This document shows positions 30,252-38,471 of a DNA stretch of 64,000 nt, piece after piece (position 1 is the stretch's first letter; each line of letters opens with the position of its first letter). A model generated the notes under the pieces. It had not been told where the DNA came from. It did no database searches and saw only the letters and a list, made by a program, of their open reading frames with translations. A program made the translations under genes and the position numbers. Source of the DNA: Leptospira sp. WS58.C1. GTDB lineage: Bacteria; Spirochaetota; Leptospiria; Leptospirales; Leptospiraceae. The stretch lies in the NCBI RefSeq assembly GCF_040833995.1, contig NZ_CP162137.1:2712001-2776000 (forward strand), in the 5' to 3' direction.

Positions 30252-31669
30252 GGATTTCCCCCACCACCGCCTCCTGAACCACCTCCTCCGCCGCCGGAGG
30301 AAGCAGAACCTGAAAGATATTTTTTATCCTGGTCTATGATATCGTTCGTACCTTTCGCAAAATTTCGGTCCGGTGTGAAATAATTACCTAAATTAGAAAT
30401 ATTGGATGCGTCTATTCCCGATTTTCCTACGTTATACGTAATCGATTCAGTAACAGCGGATCTGTCCGTTCTCCAAGGAGATACCGCGCTTAGATTGGAC
30501 CAAGCAGCGCTGGGATCGTAAGCAAGTGATCCCCATTCTACCCAAGAGCCGTCATAAAATCTGGTCGGATATCCAAGGATCGCAAGCGTGGCAAATCCGG
30601 TGATGGAAGATCTTACGTTCGTTCTGCAATACGCAATTATCGTCTGTCCGTTCGTATATCCATTCGTAGAGAGAAGGTTTTGAAGATCCGATTTCGGTAG
30701 GAACTCCTTGTTCGCATTGATAAAGTTCGCGAAAGGAATGTTCTTTGCTCCCTTAATATGGCCTTCGAAAGGTGTATAACAACTAGGGGTATCCGCGCAA
30801 GTATAAGTAGAAGCTCCAATTGTTGTTCCGGAACCATCGTATTCCGCGGCAGTCCTTGCATCTAAAATAAAACTTCCTCCTTCGGGCGCAGGTGTGGAAC
30901 TTTCGAAAGTCGGATTTGTAATCCCTTGGACCGCATTAAAAACATCCGCTAATGTAGCCTGCAAGATCGTGTGATCCCGATACAAACCTCCTAGATTACC
31001 CGCCCCGCTAGTTGTAGGAACAGTGTAGGAAGACCCGCCGGTAAGCTCGGAAGCTACGATCTTTGCGGAAATCGCTCCGTTCAAAACGGCAAGATGATTT
31101 TTTTCCACTCCCCAATAATACATTGTATACCAAGATCGAAGGGTCAGCATCAAATTTCCGTCACTCGGAACATCTTGTGCAAGGACGATCAGATCCGTTG
31201 CCGGATTGGCTCCGAAACGTTTTAAGAATGCGTCGATATTCTTGCCCTCCGGAACGATTGTCTCCGTATCCATCAGACCGTTAAATCTGGTCTGTCCAAA
31301 AAAAGTATAATCCGTAGAACTTGAACTGATCCCATACACTCTCACACCAGCCTCGGGTCTTACATAAGAACCGGAAAGAGATCCGCTGCTGATCTGAAAG
31401 ATGATGAGCCTTCCGCTGATCGCAGAAGGATGATTCGCAGCCCAATTCGATCGCCAAAATTCCAAAGTGGACGCAGTGATGAGTCCGTACGAATTATTAT
31501 TATAATCGTCGTCGGATACCGACAAAAGTTGAGAAGTCCCGAAAACCTGCACAGGTTGCACCAAAGCAAGCTTCTGATATGGAGTGATATACTCCGGCGC
31601 ACCGCAGTATCCAAGAAAAGGGATTAGTAAAACACGAATTCCTAATTTTCTAATATTAAAATCGAACAT
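30239..31669 (-). CDS. Two-domain rhodanese lipoprotein with poly-Gly CGG tail
   Basis: The frame begins with GTG at 31684, but the ATG at 31669 follows GGAGGG and is preferred (476 residues). The N-terminus is a lipoprotein-type signal ending LIPFLGYC. An inactive N-terminal rhodanese-like half (NSYGLITASTLEFW, YYWGVEKNHLAVLNG) is followed by an active C-terminal half (LDARTAAEYDG, EGHIKGAKNIPF, catalytic Cys in IAYCRTNVRSS). This is the thiosulfate sulfurtransferase layout. The last ~20 residues are almost pure Gly, ending NPCGG, an unusual mobile tail with a terminal Cys. It lies between the outer-membrane barrel and the pentaheme cytochrome genes and overlaps the latter by 13 bases. Confidence 0.88.
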   Translation of the reverse strand: MFDFNIRKLGIRVLLIPFLGYCGAPEYITPYQKLALVQPVQVFGTSQLLSVSDDDYNNNSYGLITASTLEFWRSNWAANHPSAISGRLIIFQISSGSLSGSYVRPEAGVRVYGISSSSTDYTFFGQTRFNGLMDTETIVPEGKNIDAFLKRFGANPATDLIVLAQDVPSDGNLMLTLRSWYTMYYWGVEKNHLAVLNGAISAKIVASELTGGSSYTVPTTSGAGNLGGLYRDHTILQATLADVFNAVQGITNPTFESSTPAPEGGSFILDARTAAEYDGSGTTIGASTYTCADTPSCYTPFEGHIKGAKNIPFANFINANKEFLPKSDLQNLLSTNGYTNGQTIIAYCRTNVRSSITGFATLAILGYPTRFYDGSWVEWGSLAYDPSAAWSNLSAVSPWRTDRSAVTESITYNVGKSGIDASNISNLGNYFTPDRNFAKGTNDIIDQDKKYLSGSASSGGGGGGSGGGGGGNPCGG

Positions 31670-31680
31670 ATTCCCTCCGA

Positions 31681-32652
31681 TCACAAGTTAAACGGAAAAT
31701 TGATCAAGAACCCGAAGGTCTTTAAGATTGCGGTGTTGTATCCGGAATATGTATGAGAATAGAAGAAGTTATAATAATTCCCGTACTTATCCGTATACCC
31801 CAAACTTACTTCCACGTTATGATATACTTCCTTTCTTCCCCAAGCAGGCCTTTCGTGCTCTAGGTAATAATTGTACCAATCCTGCCCGAAAGGAGCAATA
31901 GAAGGCGGATCCAACTGGATCAAGTTTAAAGGAGGAGTTCCTCTTGGATCGGCGAAAGCATATCCTCCTTGTCCGATCTGTCCTCTGCTTCCAACAATGA
32001 AGATAAAAGAATCGAAAAAACGTTTGTACAGCGCTCCGAAATAAAGAATATCATCCGGTACCGGTTTTTCCCTTTTCCGATAACTCCATTCACCCAAAGC
32101 GCCGACTCCCCAAATGTTGAAGTCTTTTCCCAGATAGATATTTACCTCTGCACCGTTCGATCCATCTCCTAAAGCCTGAGGATTTCTATCATAATCTCCC
32201 TTTTTAATCCCACCAACCCTTACGCTTATTGTAGGGATCCAGATAGAATCGAAATCATATTCATCCAAAATCTTGTAGCGTAAACCCGCTCTCGAATCAA
32301 TGATCCCGTATTTGTCCGGTTGTTCAGGTGAAGTTAAGGTCCCGAAATAACGGTCTATTAATTGGGTTCTTCCCAATTTACCGAAACCTGTCTGCAAATC
32401 CATAGTCAGTCTGTCAGTGATCCCATACTCGAACGCAAGAGCGCCCACATTGATACGGACATCGTCGTCGTAAGTGGTATGGTATTTACCCACGTATGCG
32501 GAATCGTAGACCGAATTCACCGCGGTAGTCCGGACCCATAGTTGTCTTTGGTAAGGAGCCCAAACCGTCTGAGAGAATAATTCCCCAATAAAAAAAGGTT
32601 GGGCCAAAAATAGAAGGGGAAGGAGAACTCCCTTCTTAATTAAATATTTCAT
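31681..32652 (-). CDS. Outer-membrane beta-barrel protein of the rhodanese operon
   Basis: A 323-residue protein with a signal peptide (KKGVLLPLLFLAQPFFIGELFS). The mature part alternates aromatic and polar residues in amphipathic strands (FEYGITDRLTMDLQTGFG, ALGEWSYRKREKP, VEVSLGYTDKYGNYYNFFY), as expected of a 12-16-stranded barrel. The C-terminal strand ends GFLINFPFNL. It starts 18 bases after the small secreted protein gene and ends 11 bases before the rhodanese ATG, so it belongs to the operon. It could be the pore through which substrate or a cytochrome partner crosses the outer membrane. No precise family is recognised. Confidence 0.8.
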   Translation of the reverse strand: MKYLIKKGVLLPLLFLAQPFFIGELFSQTVWAPYQRQLWVRTTAVNSVYDSAYVGKYHTTYDDDVRINVGALAFEYGITDRLTMDLQTGFGKLGRTQLIDRYFGTLTSPEQPDKYGIIDSRAGLRYKILDEYDFDSIWIPTISVRVGGIKKGDYDRNPQALGDGSNGAEVNIYLGKDFNIWGVGALGEWSYRKREKPVPDDILYFGALYKRFFDSFIFIVGSRGQIGQGGYAFADPRGTPPLNLIQLDPPSIAPFGQDWYNYYLEHERPAWGRKEVYHNVEVSLGYTDKYGNYYNFFYSHTYSGYNTAILKTFGFLINFPFNL

Positions 32653-32670
32653 TATATAAAGATTCCCTGC

Positions 32671-33039
32671 TTAATCCCTTTTCTCCTCCAACTTCAGGTT
32701 GAAGCGGATACTTACGAAAAATTCCAAAGCGGAAATCTGTTCTTCAGACAATTTGCCCGCCAAATCCTCCAGGTTTACCCTTCCTTTTTCCGAGTTGGGC
32801 AAGGAACCTTGCAGATATTCCAACCGGTTTTTCTGCGATTTTGCGAGATCTTCTTTTTTAGGGTCTAAGGCGACTTCTCCGTTATAGATTGCTTTGCCGA
32901 GATTGAACTTCTCTCTTTCCTTTCCGCGAAGCGCCTGACCGGCCACTCCACCTCCTCCGAATCCCCCGGAAGCGAAAAGTGTTTCCAAAGAAGAGAAAAA
33001 TAATACGCCTATGAGCGCATATATATATAAGATTTTCAT
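32671..33039 (-). CDS. Small secreted Gly-rich, cytochrome-like protein without heme motif
   Basis: A 122-residue protein with a signal peptide (ILYIYALIGVLFFSSLETLFA), a Gly-rich start to the mature part (SGGFGGGGVAGQ) and a helical C-terminal half. LGKAIYNGE and LEDLAGKLSEEQISALEFF resemble the first and last helices of small cytochromes c. No CxxCH, and indeed no Cys, is present, so it does not bind heme covalently. It is the first gene of the operon with barrel, rhodanese and cytochrome; GAGGGAG upstream supports the start. Confidence 0.75.
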   Translation of the reverse strand: MKILYIYALIGVLFFSSLETLFASGGFGGGGVAGQALRGKEREKFNLGKAIYNGEVALDPKKEDLAKSQKNRLEYLQGSLPNSEKGRVNLEDLAGKLSEEQISALEFFVSIRFNLKLEEKRD

Positions 33040-33159
33040 AAAACAGTAACTCCCTCTTTTTTTTATAATCCGCCTTAAAAACTTAGGTTATCGATAAGCG
33101 TTTAATCACGGGTTTAAAAAACCTGGACCATTGGGACCGGTTCTTATGTTACGGAATCG

Positions 33160-33186
33160 AAGAGGGCGAGATTCACCCACCCTCTT
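33160..33186 (-). terminator. Possible terminator of the 33201-34748 rhodanese gene
   Basis: AAGAGGG (33160-33166) and CCCTCTT (33180-33186) form a 7-base stem, 14 bases after the rhodanese stop on the minus strand. No strong T-run follows. It separates this gene from the four-gene operon beginning at 33039, whose promoter must lie in 33040-33160. Confidence 0.45.
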
Positions 33187-33200
33187 TATCTAAGTCGCGA

Positions 33201-34748
33201 CTATTGATTTTTGTAATTCCAGTCTTCCACAAAGGCCGCTTTGGTAGTAGTAGCCGAAGAGTTGATTTGGAAATAATCCACAGTGGATTTTTTTACACCG
33301 GAGTTATAGTGCGGGCCTAATCCGGATCCCCTGGCGCCGGACTCGATCACACCTTGAACGTCCGCAGCAAATTTAACCGGAACGGAAGGATAAGAAGAAG
33401 CCCCAGCAGTCACATCGTCGTTGAAATTCGCAGCCGGGAAGTTACCTGATAAGAACCCGAAGATACTCCACCCATCTTCCAAGAATACGGTTGGACGTCC
33501 CAAGATTAGAAGAGTGGAAATACCGCTCGTCTGAGTTCTGGTATTTGTCCTACAGTATTGAAGAATAGTTTGGCCTTCTTCATATGCAGGCGCACCTGCA
33601 TTAGGTCCGCCGGTGGTTCCGTAAGTATCCCAAATATCCTTAACATCCGCTTTGGATTTGAACTTGAGGGTATTAAAAGTCCCTGCTGCTGAAGTAGTAT
33701 AAGCGTAAGTGTTGTCCAAAGACGCCCGATCAATTAAGTTAAAGTGAGGAACGAATACCGCTCCTTTCAAGTGACCTTCGAAAGCGACTGCTCCACCTGA
33801 AGTTTTAGTGGTTACAGTTGTGTTCTCTCCACCATCGTATTCTTGCCATCCAGCAGTCGAAGTATACGCGCCAATAGTGTTGGTATTATTTTTAGTTCTG
33901 TTATCGGAGATCAAAACGCTGGAAGAAAGTCCCTTTACACTATGGTTTCCGTTGTTCTTCACTACCTCGATAGTATCTTCGATGCTCAATGTTAAGATTC
34001 TGTTATCCACATTCTTCAGTTGTTTCACCGAGAATGTTCCGTTCAAAGGAGGAACAGACTCGTCGGTATCATTGCCTAATTCCGCTTCAGGGAATTGACC
34101 TTTAATAGTTCCGTTCAAGATAGCAAGATGTTCGTGCGCCACACCCCAATATCTTAACGAATAATGTTGGTGACCGATGGATCCGTAGTTATCTCCGTTA
34201 CCGCTTGCAAAAACGATCAGATCCTTAGTAGGATCTACCCCGTAAGTTTGGAACCATTCGTCGATGCTTGCGCCGCCGATAATTCCGAATCCTCCAGTTG
34301 TTGCAGTTCCGCCAGGAATAGAAATCAAACCGTTGTATCTGGTTTCTCTAAAAGTTTTCCAAGAATAAAGCGCTGAGTTGTTTCCATCAACGGAGATAAA
34401 AACTTTCACTCCGGTCGTAGGAAGGATTAAACTTTTATTCGAATCCGCTCCCACTTTGTTTGCTTGAAAGATCACCAAATTTCCGGTAATTCCTGCTGGC
34501 CTATTGTTTGCCCAGTCGTTTACCCAAGTTCTAAGTGTAGATGCCGTGATTAGACCGAATCGATTCTCGTTATAATCGTCCGCAGATTCGATCGCTAGAT
34601 CGGAAGCGCTGGCAACTTTTACACTTGAAGTTCCCCCGCTGATTGCCGCTAACGCTAGTGCGGAACTATCCGAAGTTCCCTCCCCACAATTCCCGAATAA
34701 TCCCAGCGCAATTGCCAGGAGGCTCGAATAAATGAGCATATTTTTCAT
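33201..34748 (-). CDS. Rhodanese-like lipoprotein, paralogue of the operon rhodanese
   Basis: The frame reaches 34844, but the ATG at 34748 has GGAGAACAAA before it and gives a clean lipoprotein signal (LLAIALGLFGNC); this start yields 515 residues. The N-terminal half shares the FGLITASTL, W..DWA.N.P, RYWGVAHEHLAILNG framework with the 30239-31669 protein, so the two are paralogues. The active loop is LQYCRTNTRTQ with the catalytic Cys, preceded by FEGHLKGAVFVPHFN. It lacks the Gly-rich CGG tail and ends DWNYKNQ. An insertion of about 60 residues lies between the rhodanese halves. It is apparently a single-gene unit, upstream of the barrel-cytochrome operon on the same strand. Confidence 0.85.
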   Translation of the reverse strand: MKNMLIYSSLLAIALGLFGNCGEGTSDSSALALAAISGGTSSVKVASASDLAIESADDYNENRFGLITASTLRTWVNDWANNRPAGITGNLVIFQANKVGADSNKSLILPTTGVKVFISVDGNNSALYSWKTFRETRYNGLISIPGGTATTGGFGIIGGASIDEWFQTYGVDPTKDLIVFASGNGDNYGSIGHQHYSLRYWGVAHEHLAILNGTIKGQFPEAELGNDTDESVPPLNGTFSVKQLKNVDNRILTLSIEDTIEVVKNNGNHSVKGLSSSVLISDNRTKNNTNTIGAYTSTAGWQEYDGGENTTVTTKTSGGAVAFEGHLKGAVFVPHFNLIDRASLDNTYAYTTSAAGTFNTLKFKSKADVKDIWDTYGTTGGPNAGAPAYEEGQTILQYCRTNTRTQTSGISTLLILGRPTVFLEDGWSIFGFLSGNFPAANFNDDVTAGASSYPSVPVKFAADVQGVIESGARGSGLGPHYNSGVKKSTVDYFQINSSATTTKAAFVEDWNYKNQ

Positions 34749-35053
34749 TTTGTTCTCCATTGCTGGTCCGGTTCGGGGTTCCCTCATGTTTATTCCACTG
34801 CGGACTCTAAGAACAAAATCGATACAGAGTTTCGCTATTACCAAGATTATTTCATTATAACGAATATAATTTCCAATAAATTAGATAATATACTATAACT
34901 AAGAACCAATTTTTTAAACAAAACAGACTAAACTCTAAAAAATCGGAAACAAAATGGAAGGTAAAAATGTTTTTGTGAATTTAGGCTGCGTTATTTTCCG
35001 CTAAGCAGAATATTCAGGAATTACAAATTATTTTTTTATAATGTAATTTCACT
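34749..35053. other. AT-rich intergenic region upstream of the rhodanese paralogue
   Basis: A 305-base gap, very AT-rich. On the minus strand TATAAT at 34859-34854 is a good -10, about 105 bases before the rhodanese ATG, implying a leader of about 95 bases. No convincing -35 is seen, though the extended -10 context (TTCGT) may compensate. No repeat, RNA gene or small ORF with a ribosome binding site is visible. Confidence 0.45.
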
Positions 35054-36148
35054 TTAAAAGGAGATACGAGGTCCTAAATAGATCAGGTCCCCGCCCCATT
35101 TATAGAAAGGATCAAAAACCAAAAGATAGGCAAATGCAAGAACCAATCCGAAGCACAAGATCCATTTATCCCGCTTGGAAAATCCACTTCGAAAGCGGAT
35201 CAACCAAAGAGCGATCCACGCCGGATAGAATAAATGAGAAAACACTCTCGTACTGTCTGCAGTGAAAAATGTAATGACAAAGGCCCCGAAGCACACCAAG
35301 AGGATCGATACCTTTTTACGTGCCAGATTCTCTAAAAACAAAAATAACAAACCGTTCCAAAAAGAAACTAAGGTAAGAATAAGATGTTTCGTGTGCATAG
35401 AATACCAACGCGCAAAACCCAAGGACTGCGCGGTATCTAACCTTCTTTCATTCCATTCTATTCCATTGAGATAGAAGATCAGAAAAGAAGAAATTCTTCC
35501 AGCGAATATCCCAAAAAAGAAGACCTTTAATATATCTCGATCTATCTCTTTTTTCTCCCAAAAATACAAAAATAGAACGAAAAGAGAAATCGGCACGAAT
35601 TGATAAAAATGGGTCCAAGATCCCAGCACAAAAAGGAAAAATAAAACGTAAGAGTGGATCTTCTTCCCTGGATACTGATCTCTCTGATCCAAAAATATAA
35701 TTAGCAATACCGACCAGAAGAACGTAAGATGATCCGCAAAACCGATCCAATTATTTTGGATAAGATAAACGGGAGAAAGAAGTAAGAAAAAACCCAAAAA
35801 GACCCCGGTAAAACTTCCTCTAAAATAATAAGCGTAGGAAATCAGGATTGCGGAAGTAATATATAATAGAAACTTACAATATCTTTTGAACTCTTCCGGA
35901 GAAAGATCTATCCCGAAAATTTTGAGATGATACGGAAATAAAAAGGAATCCGAATCGTATTCCGTAGAAAGATCGGATTTAGAAAGATAATAAAATCCGG
36001 AATTGATCACCTGAGATTGGGAAGACGTCTTGTATAAAAGGTATGAGGCTTCCTTTAAGAAAAAAATAGAAACAAGTCCGATCAGTAAGGACAAAATCAG
36101 CCTTTTTCGCTTGGAGAAACTTTCTAGGATGTTATTAAGGATCTTCAT
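35054..36148 (-). CDS. Polytopic membrane protein, GT-C-like
   Basis: A 364-residue protein with nine to ten transmembrane helices and basic cytoplasmic loops. An extracytoplasmic loop follows the first helix (residues 40-80, SGFYYLSKSDLSTEYDSDSF), and FAGRISSFLIFYLNG is internal. The layout resembles lipid-linked-sugar glycosyltransferases of the GT-C superfamily, but I see no diagnostic DD or DxD motif in the first loop, so this is tentative. Spacing to the neighbouring genes (about 90 and 305 bases) suggests an independent unit. Confidence 0.65.
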   Translation of the reverse strand: MKILNNILESFSKRKRLILSLLIGLVSIFFLKEASYLLYKTSSQSQVINSGFYYLSKSDLSTEYDSDSFLFPYHLKIFGIDLSPEEFKRYCKFLLYITSAILISYAYYFRGSFTGVFLGFFLLLSPVYLIQNNWIGFADHLTFFWSVLLIIFLDQRDQYPGKKIHSYVLFFLFVLGSWTHFYQFVPISLFVLFLYFWEKKEIDRDILKVFFFGIFAGRISSFLIFYLNGIEWNERRLDTAQSLGFARWYSMHTKHLILTLVSFWNGLLFLFLENLARKKVSILLVCFGAFVITFFTADSTRVFSHLFYPAWIALWLIRFRSGFSKRDKWILCFGLVLAFAYLLVFDPFYKWGGDLIYLGPRISF

Positions 36149-36241
36149 CTAACCGACAAACTTTTCCTAGAGTGAAACGTCCGGATTATACTCAAAGCCC
36201 CCTGAAGAATTGCAATTAACAAACGCGAACAGGAATCTATT

Positions 36242-36826
36242 TCAGTCGTCGGAAAGAGAAGAGGACCAGATCAGATAAGAGTCCTTCTCCCCTAAATTTG
36301 CAAGCTCTTGCAGATCTTTTCCCAAAAAGGTCATGCTGTCACCTTCTTGCAAGTCGAACCATTTACCTCCCACTTTCAAACGTAGCGCGCCTGACTGTAG
36401 GAATAAATTCTGTCTTTGTTTGGATTGCACTTTTGTAATAAACGTTTTAGCGACTCCAGGCAGAAGCCTAATCTCAAATAGTCTAGTTTGAAATCTAGTT
36501 TCTTCATGAAGAAGAGGACGGATCACGTACTGATTCTCCTCCACTGAACTTCCGGTGGAGTCTTCTTTCCTGTAAATTTTAGGAAATTCTTCCTTAGAAA
36601 ATTCCATAAGACTGGACAAAGGTAAACGGATCGCCTTGGAAATTTTCCATAATAAAGCGATGGAAGGTGCGGCTTTTCCGGATTCGACCAAGCTTAACAT
36701 TCCTCGGCTCACTTGAGATAATTCTGCAAGCTTTCCTAGTGAAAGACCTAACTCTTGTCTTCTCTTCCGAACCAAGGTCCCAATGGATTGGATCAGGCCT
36801 CTTTCCATCGGATCGATCGTCGGCAT
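36242..36826 (-). CDS. XRE-type HTH regulator with C-terminal cupin
   Basis: A 194-residue regulator. An N-terminal HTH_3 domain occupies residues 14-70 (VRKRRQELGLSLGKLAELSQ, SRGMLSLVESGKAAPS). A small cupin domain at about 105-190 (LLPGVAKTFITKVQ, SGALRLKVGGKWFDLQEGD) follows. This class (SutR/PuuR-like) senses a small molecule or metal in the cupin and represses nearby genes; E. coli SutR is linked to sulfur utilisation, but that cannot be assumed here. It lies in the rhodanese/cytochrome region without operon partners. The start is supported by GGGGAGAACC. Confidence 0.88.
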   Translation of the reverse strand: MPTIDPMERGLIQSIGTLVRKRRQELGLSLGKLAELSQVSRGMLSLVESGKAAPSIALLWKISKAIRLPLSSLMEFSKEEFPKIYRKEDSTGSSVEENQYVIRPLLHEETRFQTRLFEIRLLPGVAKTFITKVQSKQRQNLFLQSGALRLKVGGKWFDLQEGDSMTFLGKDLQELANLGEKDSYLIWSSSLSDD

Positions 36827-36975
36827 ACTCGGTTCTCCCCACTGAAACGGAATTTTGTTTATCCCGAACAGTTATAATAAGAATTATTCCAACTTATTAG
36901 AAATATAGTTTAAAATAACAATCAAAATTCTATAAAAACGAATAAAATTATAATTTAACTGAAATATGATGTTTT

Positions 36976-38337
36976 CTAAAGAGAATTGGCAATTTTAGAA
37001 GAAAAGCGAACTCGAATCCAGATTAGAAGAATGGGCAAGAAGATAAAACTAACAGAGAGCAAAAGTAGATCAGGATGTACATAAAAACCTTTTTCTACTA
37101 CGGATCTCCAATCTCCTAGGTTTGCGAAATTCAAATAAGAAAACTGTCCTAAAAACAAAAACATCCAAGAAGGCCAAAAGTTCCTCGGGAACCTGAGTAA
37201 AAACGGGAACATCCAAAGTAAATACCAGGCATTGACCACAGGACAGAAGTAAAAGAACAAGAAGAATGTGATCCCGATCTTCTCTTCCTTCTCCAAATCG
37301 GAAGTATATCGTTTATTCAAAAAGATCAATGTACTTAAAATGGAAGGAAGCGCCCAAATCGCCCTAGATAATTCTCCGAATGTAGCATGAAGGATATTAT
37401 AACCCAGAGGAAAGAATGTAAAACTTCCTATAAAGCTGCGCAGAGACGTAAAATCAGTCTCCTTGGAAAAGAATAGAAAAGGTGAATATGCTAATACTAT
37501 TCCTAAAACCGCTAAACTCGGATCAATTACCGTTTTTTTCCAGTTATGATTTTTTTCCCAATGCCATTTTAATAAAAAAGGAAAAAGTAAAATTCCGAAT
37601 CCTTTTACTGCCAGGCTAAGTCCCCAAACAAAGAAGCTTAGACGAAACTTATACTTCTCCATTAAATAAAATGAAAAGAACAAAAAAAAGATCCCTATTA
37701 TATCCGGATGTGCATTCAGAAAGACCTCTTTTATGAGGACCGGATTCCAAAAGTATATTGCGGAAGATCGAGTCCCGTATTTCGTCCGGATCAAAAAAAA
37801 TAAAAGAATATCGGGAACCAAAAGAAAAAGTTTCAGCGCCCAGAGCTTCCAAGGAAATAAAAGGTGGATTAAATAAAAATAGATCTCGAGTAGAGGACCG
37901 TAAATGGTAGGCCAGTCCGGATGATTGATCCTAGAAAGTATTTCCGTTCTGATCGGATCTATTTCTCCAAAGAATGATTCCGGTTTGATCCCATACGGGC
38001 TTCCTTTTTCGGAACTAATCCAACCATCCCAAAGATAACGAGCCCAATCATCTTCGAAGATCGGAGTGGATAAGATCAAAACTCCTCGAAGAAGAACTCC
38101 TAAAACAAAACCGAACCTATCTGACGTTTCGAAAGTTTTAGAAAAAAATAAAAATCCGTAAACGGCGCAGACTCCGCAAAACCCAAAGATGTACAAACTT
38201 CCATTTAAACTTCTCCCTAAATTTTTCTTTTCCCAGAAGAGAAAAATGCTAAAATACGCAAACGCAGCCAAGATCCAGATCAGATAGGTCCGATTTAGAA
38301 TCCGGTTTCCTCTTTCTTGAATCCTTTCAAATTCCAA
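36976..38337 (-). CDS. GT-C-type membrane mannosyltransferase-like protein
   Basis: A 453-residue protein with about eleven transmembrane helices. The first large loop carries FEDDWARYLWDGW and GSPYGIKPE, the signature of polyprenyl-phosphate-sugar-dependent glycosyltransferases (DUF2029/MptA-like), with an acidic pair as likely catalytic residues. HPDWPTIYGPLLE and NAHPDIIGIFF are also typical. It would transfer a hexose to an envelope glycan on the periplasmic face. It is divergent from the rhodanese gene at 38472, with 134 bases between. The encoded neighbour at 40734 (GT2, polyprenyl-sugar synthase-like) could make its donor. Confidence 0.78.
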   Translation of the reverse strand: MEFERIQERGNRILNRTYLIWILAAFAYFSIFLFWEKKNLGRSLNGSLYIFGFCGVCAVYGFLFFSKTFETSDRFGFVLGVLLRGVLILSTPIFEDDWARYLWDGWISSEKGSPYGIKPESFFGEIDPIRTEILSRINHPDWPTIYGPLLEIYFYLIHLLFPWKLWALKLFLLVPDILLFFLIRTKYGTRSSAIYFWNPVLIKEVFLNAHPDIIGIFFLFFSFYLMEKYKFRLSFFVWGLSLAVKGFGILLFPFLLKWHWEKNHNWKKTVIDPSLAVLGIVLAYSPFLFFSKETDFTSLRSFIGSFTFFPLGYNILHATFGELSRAIWALPSILSTLIFLNKRYTSDLEKEEKIGITFFLFFYFCPVVNAWYLLWMFPFLLRFPRNFWPSWMFLFLGQFSYLNFANLGDWRSVVEKGFYVHPDLLLLSVSFIFLPILLIWIRVRFSSKIANSL

Positions 38338-38471
38338 GTTCTATTCCCCATTTAAGGCGAAATCCCATTAAAATCATGGCCTCATTTCTGTGATATTAAA
38401 ATTATTCTGCTATATAAGATTTTTTGTATTATTTATTGACACGCGTATCGATCCATCCCAAATTAACGTAC

